Shown piece by piece: positions 1 to 11,160 of a stretch of 64,000 bases of DNA (the stretch's first letter is position 1; every line of letters begins with the position of its first letter). The notes below the pieces were generated by a model. It ran no database searches. It was not told the origin of the DNA and was given only the letters and a program-made list of their open reading frames with translations. The DNA is taken from NCBI RefSeq assembly GCF_030052815.1, contig NC_079495.1, forward strand, positions 33,761,967-33,825,966. The letters run 5' to 3'. A program made the translations under genes and the position numbers. The stretch is from Hevea brasiliensis. Taxonomy: Eukaryota; Streptophyta; Magnoliopsida; Malpighiales; Euphorbiaceae.

Positions 1-2733
1 AACTTATTCTAGTCACTTGAGGAGATTGGTCATCAAAGAAAGAAGAAAAAAAGGAAAGCTTAAAGACACCTAACAAGGTTAGTTATTTAAGATGCAAAAT
101 TAGTTTATTTGTTGTGTTTTTAGCTTGATTAACTTGTAAATAAACTTAAAATGAAATGAAAAAAATTGTTGAGGGACTAAGCTGAAATTCAGCCAGCATG
201 TGTATGGGGGTTTATTACATGATTTGAATGGTTGGAATGGGTATATGAACTTTAATTAGTTGAATGGTTATGATTAAAGGTTTTGAAAGTAACTAAATGC
301 AAGAGTTTGTGAATTAGGGTTTTGGACATTAGGGTTTAGAGACCAAAAATGTGAGAAACTTGTAAATGATGTTTTGGACCTAATTTGAAGTGAGAAATGG
401 TCATTTGTGACCAAATGAAGTGTGTAGGAATGGTTGGAGTTAAGGCCAAATTCGGATTGAGTGTAGTCATGCTGCTGGCAGCATGACTAAGTCAACTTTG
501 AAGGACCAAAAATGAAAATTTACAAGTCCAATTGGTATGAGACCAATTGGGAATGAAAATAGACACTAAATGACACAATTTTCATTTAGGAAGCATACCC
601 AAAAAGTGACCAAAACCAAGTGAACAAATTGACCAAACTTGAAAAATCACAGTCTGCCTCTGTACAAACTTACCAAATGAACAGTGTTTGTTCATTTGGT
701 CATAACTTGTGCTAAGCAGGTCAAAATGACCTGAAATTTTACCAGTGGTTATATGAGATATAGATCTAAAACTTTCATGAAGAACACAAACCCAAATTAT
801 GCCATTAACCAAGTCATTTGGCCACCCTAATTTGGTGACCTAAAACTGCCAGCATAAAAAAATTGCCCAGAATTCTGGGTTGAGTCCAATCCAGCAACCA
901 TGGTTCAAATGGATATAACTTGACCTAAAAAACTCCAATTGGAGTGATTCAAAAAGGAGAATAAACTTAAGACAATAGGGAACATTTTCTATGAAGGAAG
1001 TTTTACCAAATTCTAACAGAAAAATGACCAATGGAACAGTGCAACCTTAGACTCCAAAACTGAAAATTATCGAATTTACCTAAAAGACTTAGAATTTGAA
1101 TAAACAACCAAAACCAACAAATTTAGTAACCAAAATGTGGTATGTGGGTGAAGTTGGAATTCCCATACCTATTAAGCTTTAGAAAGTCAACAATTTGACT
1201 TGAATAGTGTAGTGAATAGTAATCCCGAAACATAAAATTTTAAGAACGTCGAGTTTAGCACGTTAGAGCTAGGTAAAAGTGAAGTTAAATTTATTTTTGG
1301 ATTTATGCTAAGTTATGGTACTAAAACACTGTAAAATTATGTGTTTCAGTTGAAAAGAATACTGGGAAAGAACCCGAGGAACCGAGTCAAGGCCAAGAGG
1401 CGACTCGCTTGAGGTTTGTGCACAACATCACTATGCTTTAAAATTCATTGATAAAGTGAATGAAATATGCATTTTACTTTTGTTTTGAATTATTGAAAGT
1501 TTATTGTGACCTTATTTATGATGTTTTGATTTAAATTGTGAAAGTTATTGTGTATATTTGAAATGACAATGTTTAGCAAATTGTTAAGATAAGTTTTGAA
1601 ACCACAGTGTCATGAACATATATTTGAACACCTCACTAGCACGACTAGTGGGGGTAATTAGTTTCGAATTTTGATTCCTTCTCTGGAGAAGTGTTGAGGT
1701 GTGCCAGTAGAAGAGGATGTGAATGGATATCCATATATTTGAGCTAGCTAGCCTTGTGATGTGATTTCTCTTTAGCCTCTGGCTATTGAGATTCTATTTG
1801 TTTCGAATGGCATGATCTAACTGTGGGTTTTATGAAATGTGATTTGATACTTCAAAATGAAATTGTTTGGGATTAAAATCTCATAATGCATGATTTGTAT
1901 TTAATTCTCATGTTCAGTCAAATTTTTGAATAAATGTGATTTAAGTTCTGCATAAAGATTATTTTAGTATGTTGTGCACCACTGAGTCCTAGTACTCAGC
2001 GATAGCTTTTATTGCTGTTGCAGATATAGAGACTAGAGGAGCAGCAGACTGAGCTGCTGAGGATTGAGGATTTATCAGCTTGAGGTTATCGGATACAATT
2101 TATACTCTGCCTGTAAATATTTATTTTGATGTATGTATTGCACATAAATGTATGGACATGTAAATCGATTTTGAGCAGTTTGTACAAAGTTTGTATAAAG
2201 TTGTAATAAAATTTAGTTTGAATTTTCATACTGTAGATTTTGGTATGATGTATATATATAGATTGTTGTCTTTAATGAATGGAAATGTTTTATTTTAATT
2301 TGAATGAGATTGATAGATATTATTTTACTGACGATTGAATTTTGGAAATTGAGAAATGTTGACTGTTGAATTTTGAGATTTGAGAAATTATTGAGATTGA
2401 TTGTGAAATTGAAGTAGTGGTTGAGAAAATTTTTGGAAGTGTTTTTTTTCAGGTATTTGAAGAACTGTTTTCTCAAAATACAGACGAAACTATGGCAAAA
2501 TTTTTATAAAATTTTCGGAGAAATAAAATGGACCAAAAAAATATTAACTAGTTTTAATGTTAATTAAATGTTCTAATTACCTATTAAAAAATGCTCACCA
2601 CTTAACAAAAGTAAGAAAATTGTTTTAAAATCCCTTGTAGGGTACTTAATGAGTTATCGGTAGGTGAAGTGCGGTAGTTCATTAAGTATTCTATGGGATC
2701 ATGTTATGCTTTATAGAGGGGTAAGGTGTGACA
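1..2733 (+). mobile_element. Gypsy family A LTR, 3' portion (5' end outside window)
   Basis: This aligns along its length with the complete LTR at 59050-62731; base 1 corresponds to about base 784 of that LTR. It ends GGGTAAGGTGTGACA, the same terminus as the right-hand copy, and abuts a Copia LTR interrupted in mid-sequence. No PBS follows, so it is a 3' LTR or a solo LTR. Compared with the right copy it lacks one internal unit of about 190 bp. It contains a 12-bp palindrome at 672-700 and the two-hairpin module at 1982-2021. No gene is present; the short open frames inside are chance. Confidence 0.88.
1982..2021 (+). other. Two-hairpin module in the Gypsy A LTR
   Basis: The first hairpin pairs CTGAG (1982-1986) with CTCAG (1995-1999). 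The second pairs GCGATAGC (1999-2006) with GCTGTTGC (2014-2021) if G-U pairs are allowed. The same pair of hairpins occurs at the matching place in the family B and D LTRs with different bases. Function unknown; a role near transcript 3'-end formation is inference. Confidence 0.55.
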
Positions 2734-4469
2734 TAAATAAGATGGAATGGTGAGTCTCATACCATATAACAAACATGATAGGCACTTATACATGATAAGT
2801 AGGTCGAACCAGTGACATTTGTGACAAGCACATGGAGTTTACTCTTATCAATGTATTGTCATAAATCATATCAGTGCACATAATCTTTAGACTTGAGATA
2901 GCACAGTTATCTTGTATATAGGTAGTTTGAGTTTGATACTGCTTTCATACTTGTACTGTGTATGGGTATATGGGCATGTGTTGGCTCCTACTAGTTATAT
3001 ATGGAGGTAGGTGTTGATCAAGATGGAATCTGTTCCTCTAAGTAAATAGGGATAAAATCCTATATTTATTTAATTGTTCTTGATGTTTCAAGTTCCTGGC
3101 CAGGACAGATAGATTTAATCAGAAAAGAGTTTCTGATGAGAAAATCTTTTTAATCAAGAATTATAATTAAAAGAGAACATGATATTCATAGCAAATGGGG
3201 TTTGACATAAATCATAACTCCAGCTCGAATTGGAATTTTGTAAAAGAGAGATTCTAGTGCATGGTAACATATGATAAGAGGTTCATTTAAGGTATTCCTT
3301 ATTACTGACTGGGTGGCCATGGCATGCTATGCTAGGTGTTAACCATGGTCTATGAGATGCCTAAAATGACTTAGAGAAATCATTTATGGTAAGAAAGAGT
3401 TCTGATGATATTAAGAGTTGATATCATGTCTCATTGTCAATTAGTGATGAGCCTAGTAAGTCACACACATACACAAGTAATCACCAAATTAAATATAATT
3501 TAATTAATTAATTAAAGAGTTTAATTAATTAATTAAATAGGTTTGGTTTGCAATTAGATTGCAAAGTCCCTAGCATGTCTTGAAACCAAATCTCAGTTAT
3601 TGGATGTATAGTATAAGTTAAATTTATATTTAAAGTGTTTAAATATGAATTTAATTAATGAAAAATTAATTAATAGAGATTAATTAATTAATTTATATTT
3701 GATATAAATTGATTAGAAGAAGAGAAATAATTATTTTGGGTTGAGAACTCAAAATTAAGACACAAGGGTATTTTGGTCATTTCACAGGGTAACATGTGTC
3801 ACCATCTCATGGTGACACATGGCACTACACATAAGCTTGCCAAATGTCTTTTAATCATGTAAGATGATTAAAATTAAGATTAAATATAGGTTTGACACTT
3901 GGCATAATGTGATTGGGTCAATTAAACCTAGAGCCAATGTGACATGTGCTGCCACCCTTGGCTGCCATTCCCTTCTCTTCTTCTTCTTCTCTCATCAATT
4001 CAAAGAGATTAGCAAATAATCTCTTGAATTAAAAATACTAGAAATTATTTTTAGTGTCCTGTTTACATCTGTAATCTCTTAAAAGGAAAAACTTAATTTT
4101 CTAATTCATAGAAAAAGCTTTAGAAGCTGTTCAAGGGCTGCCATAGGTGATCTTGGTGTGGACAAGCTAGAGGAATAACATCTAGTATCCTAAAGACGCA
4201 TCCCAAAGGTGCCAAACACACTGCAGTACATCAAGAGGTTAGTGCACTTATTCTTGTTCTAATCTAGGGTTCTAATAATTAATCTGATTAATTCTAAAAT
4301 CTTAAATGGCAAATGTAGATCCAAAAATATATTAAAAGGGTTTTAATATGCTGTTTATCATTGAAATCAATTAGATAAAAATGAATCTTGCATGATGCAT
4401 GTGACCCTAGATGAAAGATTTTGAATTTCAATGATCTAAACTTGTGTTTTTCATGCTTCCGCTCCTTCA
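2734..4469 (+). repeat. Copia LTR, truncated at its 5' end
   Basis: This matches the full Copia LTR (52299-54409) from about its base 287 onward and ends GCTCCTTCA directly before a PBS. The missing start was displaced by the Gypsy A LTR ending at 2733. TAAAT at 2734-2738 may be one half of the Gypsy target duplication, but its partner is outside the window. It contains a near-palindromic TTAATTAATTAA block around 3495-3540, found in all copies of this LTR. Confidence 0.9.
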
Positions 4470-4471
4470 AT

Positions 4472-4484
4472 TGGTATCAGAGCC
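4472..4484 (+). other. Copia primer-binding site (initiator tRNA-Met type)
   Basis: TGGTATCAGAGCC begins three bases after the LTR end CTTCA. This is the usual plant LTR-element PBS complementary to the 3' end of tRNA-iMet, where minus-strand DNA synthesis starts. Confidence 0.9.
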
Positions 4485-4602
4485 ACTATATTTGCCATTT
4501 AGATTATTGATTATATGATTTAATTATGTGATTTGATCATGAGATGATTAATTCGTTGCTGTTTGCAAGGTCAAGGTGGTGGCATGGAGGTGAACTCCAT
4601 TG

Positions 4603-4636
4603 ATGCGCATGGTTTGGTACATCCAACCATGCGCAT
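4603..4636 (+). other. Leader hairpin, copy 1
   Basis: ATGCGCATGGTTTGG (4603-4617) pairs with CCAACCATGCGCAT (4623-4636), giving about 14 pairs with one bulged T and a five-base loop. It lies about 130 bases after the PBS, where retroelement packaging or dimerisation signals often lie. Confidence 0.6.
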
Positions 4637-4736
4637 GGCTTTAGGCTTGTTTGTGGGCTTGGATTCAAAGGCCCATAATTAGGCCTATGACTAATTAAAA
4701 CGTTTAATTAGGATTTTTAATCATACAATTAAATTT

Positions 4737-4945
4737 TGATTCAGATCTGAATTTTAAAAATTATTTGAATGTGATTCAAATCTGAATTTTTAAAGTTGTT
4801 TAAATCATATTCAAATCTGAATTTTTAAAGTTGTTTGAATGTGATTCAAATCTGAATTTTAAAAATTGTTTGAATATGATTCAAATCTAAATTTTTAAAT
4901 TTGTTTGAATCATATTCAAATCTAGATTTTTAAGTTGAATATGAG
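4737..4945 (+). repeat. Copia leader minisatellite, about 6 units of 34-36 bp
   Basis: The unit is roughly GATTCAAATCTGAATTTTTA plus AAGTTGTTTGAATGT. Each unit boundary makes a short palindrome, TTTGAAT-GTG-ATTCAAA. The other two leader copies hold about 4 and about 9 units. Confidence 0.85.
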
Positions 4946-5985
4946 ATATTCAATTTAATTTAAGTATGTATGTTTTATTTAATTGTTAAATAGTGATATA
5001 CATGATGAATGATCATGGACTATAAAAGACCAATGTCATTGGATTTATTTCTTTTATATTTCTTTGGGATTGTAAATTAATTAATTTATTTTAATTTATT
5101 TTGGGCATGTATTATTAAGGTTGTAATAATTTTTTAATTATAATTTCATTTATTTAGTTCTTGTAAATTTACCTTGGTATGCCAAGGATTACTATGTAAT
5201 TGGATTGCAAGAAGATCAAGGAGGTCAAGAGCATTGGTGGGACTAGTGGGAGGAATTCAAGATCAAGTGTTGATTATGTACTTCTTCAGCAACTCTTATA
5301 AAATGAATGAATGAAATGCACCTAGAAATGCCCTGATTCAATTCTTGGTGGCTCAGAATTGAATCCCTTAGAAAGTCCATGATCATACCATATTAACTGT
5401 TTATCCATGAATGCATGAGATGTATGTGAATGTATGCAAGTATATGATATATGCATGCTAAATGGATAATGTGCAAAGTGAGACCTTAATAGTAATTAGG
5501 ATGACCATAAAATCTTCCAAACAAATGATTAAGTTGCAAATGCTATAATTAAAGTAATTATAACATGGGCCCTCCATTGAGGCAATTATTTTAAGAAATT
5601 TTAAATACTTGCATAAGATGCAATTAATTTAAGAGATTTTCTTAAGAACAATTGTTAAGCATGAGATGTTGTAAATATGTAAATGGTTTGGTGGCCAATA
5701 TTGGGTGTACCTGAGGACATTAAAATTATTTGCATAATTACTGGCTCAATGGGATCAACTTAACTAATGCAAGATAAGTCAATAATGAATGTACCTGAGA
5801 TTTTGAGCATTAGGGGCTAGGTAAAGGATTGAACCTCACATGAGATGTGATGGGCAAGGAGTTGCTCACTTATAGTTTATTGTAATTCCAATAATGGATG
5901 TACCTGAGGATGATCAATAGAATTATAAGAATTCAGTCACCCACTAGAATCCATCCAACTAGGAAATCCATCAATAGAATGTAAT

Positions 5986-7652
5986 AGACCTGAGATAACA
6001 CAGTTATCTTGTGTATAGGTGATTTTAGTTTGATGTTGCTTTCATACTTGTACTGTGTATGGATATATGGGTATGTGTTGGCTCCTACTAGTTATATATG
6101 GAGGTAGGTATTAATCAAGATGGAATCTGTTACTCTAAGTAAATAGGGATAAAATCCTATGTTCATTTAATTATTTTTGATGTTTCAAGTTCTTGGCCAG
6201 GACAGATAGATTTAATCAGAAAAGAGTTTCTGATGAGAAAATCTTTTTAATCAAGAATTATAATTAAAAGAGAACATGATATTCATAGCAAATGGGGTTT
6301 GACATAAACCATGACTTCAACTCAAATTGAGATTTTGTGACATAGAGATTCTAGTGCATGGTAACATATGATAAAAGGTTCATTTAAGGTATTCCTCATT
6401 ACTGATTGGATGGCCATGGCATGCTATGCTAGGTGTTAACCATGGTCTATGAGATGCCTAAAATGACTTAGAGAAATCATTTATGGTAAGAAAGAGTTCT
6501 GATGATATTAAGAGTTAATATCATATCTCATTGCCAATTAGTGATGAGCCTAGTGAGTCACACACATACACATGTAATCACCAAGTTAAATGTGATTTAA
6601 TTATTTAGTTAAAGAGTTTAATTGATTAATTAAATAGGCTTGGTTTGCAATTAAATTGCAAAGTCCCTAGCATAACTTGAAACCAAATCTAGGTTATTGG
6701 ATATATAGTATAAGTTAAATTTATATTTAAAGTGTTTAAATATGAATTTAATTATAAGAAATTAATTAATAAAGATTAATTAATTAATTTATATTTGATA
6801 TAAATTGATTAGAAGAGGAGAAATAATTATTTTAGGTTGAGAACTCAAAATTACAACACAAAGGTAATTTGGTCATTTCACAGGGTGACATGTGGCACCA
6901 TGAGTTGTGACACATGGCACCATATAAGCTTGCCATTTATCTTCCAATCATGTAAGATGATCAAAGTCAAGATTAAACCTAGCTTTGAAACTTAGCTTAA
7001 TATGATTAGGTCAATTAAAATAAAGGTGCAATCAGAAGATGACATGTGGCAAAAGTTTTAATTAATGACCTAATTATATAATGTGATGTTATGAAAGAAT
7101 GAAATAACAATCTGATTTTTCTCTAAAAGGTGCTGCCACCCAAGAGGCTCTCTTCCTCTGTTCTTCTTCATCTTTCATCAATTCAAAGAGAGTTGCCCAT
7201 ATTCTCTTGAAATAAAATTGCTAGAAATTGTTTCTAGTGTCCAATATACATCTACAACCTCCCTGAAGGCAAATCCCTATTTTCTAATTGGTTGGCAAGG
7301 CTTGAGAAGCTGTTCAAGGGGCTGCCATTGGTGATCTTGGTGTGGACAAACTAGAGGGATAACAATTGGGGTCCTAGGTGCTTCCCAAAGGTACCAAACA
7401 CATCTATAATGCATCAAAAGATTAGTGCACATGCTCTTGAATTAATCTAGGGTCCTAATGAATTAATTTGTTAATTCTAAAATCTTAAATGGCAAATGTA
7501 GATCCAAATAAATATTAAAAGTGTTTTAATATGAAATTAGACATTGAAATCAATTAGGTATATAATGAATCTTGCATGATGCATGAGACCCTAGAAGAAA
7601 ATTTTTGAATTCAATGTTCTAATCTGATAATTTTTATGCTTCTGCTCCTTCG
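5986..7652 (+). repeat. Copia LTR fragment, 5' truncated
   Basis: It begins inside the LTR at AGACCTGAGATAACACAG, the sequence found at 25225 in the 3' LTR, and runs to CTCCTTCG at 7652, where the terminal CA has become CG. It is followed by a decayed PBS. Its bases are closer to the 3' LTR at 24804-26888 than to the LTR at 2734-4469, for example in the stretch around 7000-7140. It is therefore likely the true 5' LTR of the element carrying gag at 9234. Confidence 0.82.
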
Positions 7653-7654
7653 AT

Positions 7655-7667
7655 TTGTATCAGAGCC
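7655..7667 (+). other. Copia primer-binding site, decayed
   Basis: TTGTATCAGAGCC differs from TGGTATCAGAGCC by one G-to-T change. It sits directly after the LTR end. Confidence 0.8.
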
Positions 7668-9233
7668 GCTATATTTTCCATTTAGATTATTTAATATAAA
7701 ATTTAATTGTGTGATTTGATTAAAAATTTGATTGATCATTGCTGGTTGGATGTCCATGTGTGGCAGCACACATGGTGGAGTCACCATAGGTGGCGGATTC
7801 AATAGCACCTCAATGGCGCGCATGGTATGGACTTCAATTGTGCAATTGTTGTATGCTTTGATGCCCATAATTATGCCTATGTGTAATTAAATTATTTAAT
7901 TAGAATTATAATCACACAATTAAATTTTTTTGAATGTGATTCAAATCTGAATTTTTAAATTTATTTGAATGTGATTCAAATATGAAATTTTAAATTTGTT
8001 TGAATGTGATTTAAATCTGAATTTTTAAATTTGTTTGAATGAGATTCAAATCTGGATTTTTAAGTTGAATATGAGATATTCAATTTAATTTTAGTATATA
8101 TGTTTTATTTAATTGTTAAATAGTGATATGCATGATGGATGATTATGGATAATAAAAGACCAATGTGATTGGATTTATTTCTTTTATGTTTCTTTGGGTT
8201 ATAAATTAATTAATTTATTTTAGTGGCATGTATTATAAAGGCTGTAATATTTTTGGGTTATAATTTCATTTATTTGGTTCTTGTAAATTCGCCTTGGCAC
8301 ATGCCAAGGATTATAATGTAATGGATTGCAAGAAGATCAAGGAGGTCAAGAGCATTAATGGGACCAGTGGGAGAATTCAAGATCAAGTATTGATTATATA
8401 CTCCTTCAGCAACTCTTGTAATATGAATGAATGAAATGCACCTAGGAATGGCCTGATTCAATTCTTGGTGGCTCAGAATTGAATCCCTTAGAAAGTCCAT
8501 GATCATACCATATTTATATATTTATCCATGGATGCATGAGATGTATGGGAATGTATGCAAGTATATGCTATATGCATGCTAATTGGATAATGTACAAAGT
8601 GAGACAATAATAGTAATTAGGCCCACCACAAAATCTTCCAAACAAATGATTAAGTTAGAAATGGTATAATTAAAGGTAATTATATCATGGGCCCTCCATT
8701 GAGGCAATTATTTTAAGAAATTTTAAATACTTACATATGATACAATTAATTTAAGAGATTTTCTTAAGAATAATTGCTAAGCATGAGATGTTGTAAATAT
8801 GTAAATGGTTTGGTGGCCAATAATGGATGTGCCTGAGGACATTAAAATTATTTGCATGTTTACTGGCTCAATGAGATCAACTTAACTAATGCAAGATAAG
8901 TCAATAATAGATGTGCTTGAGATTTTGAGCATTAGGGGCTAGGTAAAAGGATTGAATCTCACATGAGATGTGATGGGCAAGGAGTTGCTCACTTACAGTT
9001 TATTGTAATTCCAATAATGGATGTGCCTAAGGATGATCAGTAAGACTATAAGAATTCAATCACCCACTAGAAATCCATCCAACAAGGATTTCCATTTTCT
9101 ACTTTGGAAGTGTAGGATTCGCTAAGTTAATGGGAGGACCAATTTGATTAAAAGACCATAATCATTTTGGTTAAATACATGATACATTTATTAATTAATC
9201 TAGTTATTTTCTACAGTTAATTTTCTAATAATA
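7668..9233 (+). mobile_element. Copia untranslated leader, copy 2
   Basis: This is homologous to 4485-5964 and 54423-56155 and runs straight into the gag start. It holds a perfect 9-bp hairpin at 7754-7775 (CCATGTGTG, loop GCAG, CACACATGG) and a minisatellite of about 4 units at 7931-8070. Several motifs of the form ATGGATGTGCCTGAGGA recur between about 8820 and 9030. Confidence 0.82.
7931..8070 (+). repeat. Copia leader minisatellite, about 4 units of 34-36 bp
   Basis: Same unit as at 4737-4945, with fewer copies and small base changes such as TATGAAATTTT for TCTGAATTTTT. Confidence 0.85.
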
Positions 9234-9977
9234 ATGAGCACACCACAACCACCACCATCCAATATCCTTGCGAGCATACTTGATCACAATAGGTTGACAG
9301 GACCTAATCTTTCAGATTGGCTAAGAAATTTGAAACTTGTCCTAAACCTTGAACATATAGGATATGTTCTAGACTCATAGGTTCCTGGTCCCTTACCTCC
9401 AGAGGCCACGCAAGAGGAACATGAAACTTTGGACAAGTGCAAGGAGCATGATATGAGAGCCAAGTGTTACATGCTTGCTTCTATGAGTAATGAGTTACAG
9501 AAGCAATATAAGAACATGCAATATGCAAGTGAGATCCTCCTCCACCTACAAGAGTTATATGGTGAACATAGCAAGAATGACAGGTATGAGATATCTAGGC
9601 AGCTATTTCGCATGAGGATGTCTGAGGGACAGAATGTTGAGGATCATGTCCACAAGATGATTCGATTGATTGAGCAGCTGGAACATCTTGACTTTCACAT
9701 GGATTTCCAACTACAGATAGATTTGATCCTTTAGTCCCTTTCTGAGTCATTTGGGAATTTTGTGATAAATTTCCATATGACTAAGCAGGAATACACCTTG
9801 GCTGATTTACTTAACATGCTGGTTATTACTCAAAAGAATATGCCGGGCAATAAAGGAAAAGAGGTAGCTTTGATTGCATCTTCTTCTGCTGGAAAGTCTA
9901 ACAAGAAGAAGGGCAATAAAAAAAAGAAACCTCAAATTCCTGGTCCTTCCAAGAAGATGGCCCAAGAAGATAGCTAA
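9234..9977 (+). pseudogene. Copia gag (UBN2-type), broken
   Basis: Gag is the capsid and nucleocapsid precursor that packages the element's RNA. The frame opens with ATG at 9234 (MSTPQPPPSNILASIL) and continues with typical Copia gag motifs: LSDWLRNLKLVLNL, LHLQELYGEHS, RYEISRQLFRMRM and HVHKMIRLIEQLEHLDF. A TAG at 9378-9380 and a second TAG at 9732-9734 interrupt one continuous frame that is otherwise open to 9977. A lysine-rich stretch follows (KSNKKKGNKKKK). The zinc knuckle lies just beyond, in another frame, and is ruined: tyrosine replaces the second and the last Cys, and there is a stop inside it. The TAG at 9732 is shared with the other gag copy. Confidence 0.88.
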
Positions 9978-10181
9978 ACAGAAATGGAAGACCAAAGCTG
10001 ATGGAGGCAAAGGAAAGTGTTTCCACTACTAACAGGATGGGCACTGGAAAAGGAACTACCCAGGATATCTTACTTCTCTGAAGGACAAGAAGGATACACC
10101 TTCGAAAGGTATGTCCATATCTTGTTATTTAGATTTTGATGATACTCATAATTCATCTACAGCTTGGGTTTTAGATACTGG

Positions 10182-10733
10182 TGCTAGTTCTCACATTTCT
10201 TATGATATGCAGGAACTAGCAAACAGTAGCAGCTTGCGTTCTCGAGATGTTAGACTCTGGATTGGTGATGGCTCAACCGTTAATGCTTTTGCCATAGGAT
10301 CTAAATCTTTTTACATATCTAGACATGTTTTTTGTTTGAATAATATCTTATATGTACCTGATGCTTTTAAGAACATCATTTCTATATCTAATTTGACTAG
10401 AAATGGCTATGAATTTCAGTTCACAGATGATGTTTGTAATATTTATTTTTAAAAAAATGCTAGTTCTCACATTTCTTATGATATGCAGGAACTAGCAAAT
10501 AGTAGCAGCTTGCGTTCTCGAGATGTTAGACTCTGGATTGGTGATGGCTCAACCGTTAATGCTTTTGCCATAGGATCTAAATCTTTTTACATATCTAGAC
10601 ATGTTTTTTGTTTGAATAATATCTTATATGTACCTGATGCTTTTAAGAAAATCATTTCTATATCTAATTTGACTAGAAATGGCTATGAATTTCAGTTCAC
10701 AGATGATGTTTGTAATATTTATTTTGAAAATAA
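10182..10733 (+). repeat. 276-bp direct tandem duplication inside Copia protease/pol
   Basis: Both copies begin TGCTAGTTCTCACATTTC (10182 and 10458) and run to TGTAATATTTATTTT. I see only two base differences: AACAGT/AATAGT and AAGAACATC/AAGAAAATC. The junction is a run of A after TTTTT. The period is 92 codons, so the frame is kept apart from the junction stop. Confidence 0.93.
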
Positions 10734-11155
10734 ATATGTTAGCTCAGGTTATATGCATGATGATCTTTATTATTTGGATAATAATGATAAACACAAAATG
10801 AATGCAAGCAATCTAAACGAATGCAATGCCCTAGTGAAAATCAACTCAAGTTCAAAATATATTTGGCACTTAAGATTAGGTCATGTTGCAGAAGATAGGA
10901 TTACAAAACTGGAGAAAATGGAGATTCTATCCTTATTGGTTTCTGAACCTACTCCAACTTGTGAATCATGCCTTCAGGGCAAAATGACTAGATCACCCTT
11001 TGTTGGACAAGGGCTAATAACTGAAAATAATTTGGAGCTAATGCATAGTGATGTATGTGGTCCATTTAAAGAAATGGCTAGAAGCGGTTTTCATTACTTT
11101 ATTACCTTTACTGATGATAAATCAAGGTTTGGGTATTTTTCTTTGATGAAATACA

Positions 11156-11160
11156 AACAT
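11156..11160. repeat. Left target-site duplication of Gypsy B (AACAT)
   Basis: AACAT here and AACAT at 22465-22469 flank the element exactly. Reading across the join restores the Copia integrase frame, which proves the insertion. Confidence 0.95.

Larger units (their letters stand above)
4485..5985 (+). mobile_element. Copia untranslated leader, copy 1, no gag
   Basis: This matches the leader regions at 7668-9233 and 54423-56155. It carries a strong hairpin at 4603-4636 and a minisatellite at 4737-4945. Homology stops near 5964, just before gag would begin. About 20 bases of unexplained filler then lead into the middle of an LTR. No open frame is worth calling. Confidence 0.8.
9978..11160 (+). 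pseudogene. Copia pol 5' part: protease, GAG-pre-integrase, integrase start
   Basis: The product would be the aspartic protease and the start of integrase. The protease active site reads WVLDTGASSHIS (about 10160-10201), in frame with downstream pol but in a different frame from gag. A 276-bp in-frame direct duplication (10182-10457 repeated at 10458-10733) puts TAA at 10450-10452 between the copies. The second copy reads on into the GAG-pre-integrase zinc region (WHLRLGHV, then CESCLQGKMTRSPF near 10960-11000) and the integrase core start (LELMHSDVCGPF, HYFITFTDDKSRFGYFSLMKYKH). The frame is then cut at 11160 by Gypsy B and resumes at 22465. Confidence 0.88.

Noticed and set aside
4737..4945. 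Regular repeats that could be mistaken for a CRISPR array
   Set aside because: Units abut without unique spacers, the DNA is eukaryotic, and the repeats belong to a retrotransposon leader.
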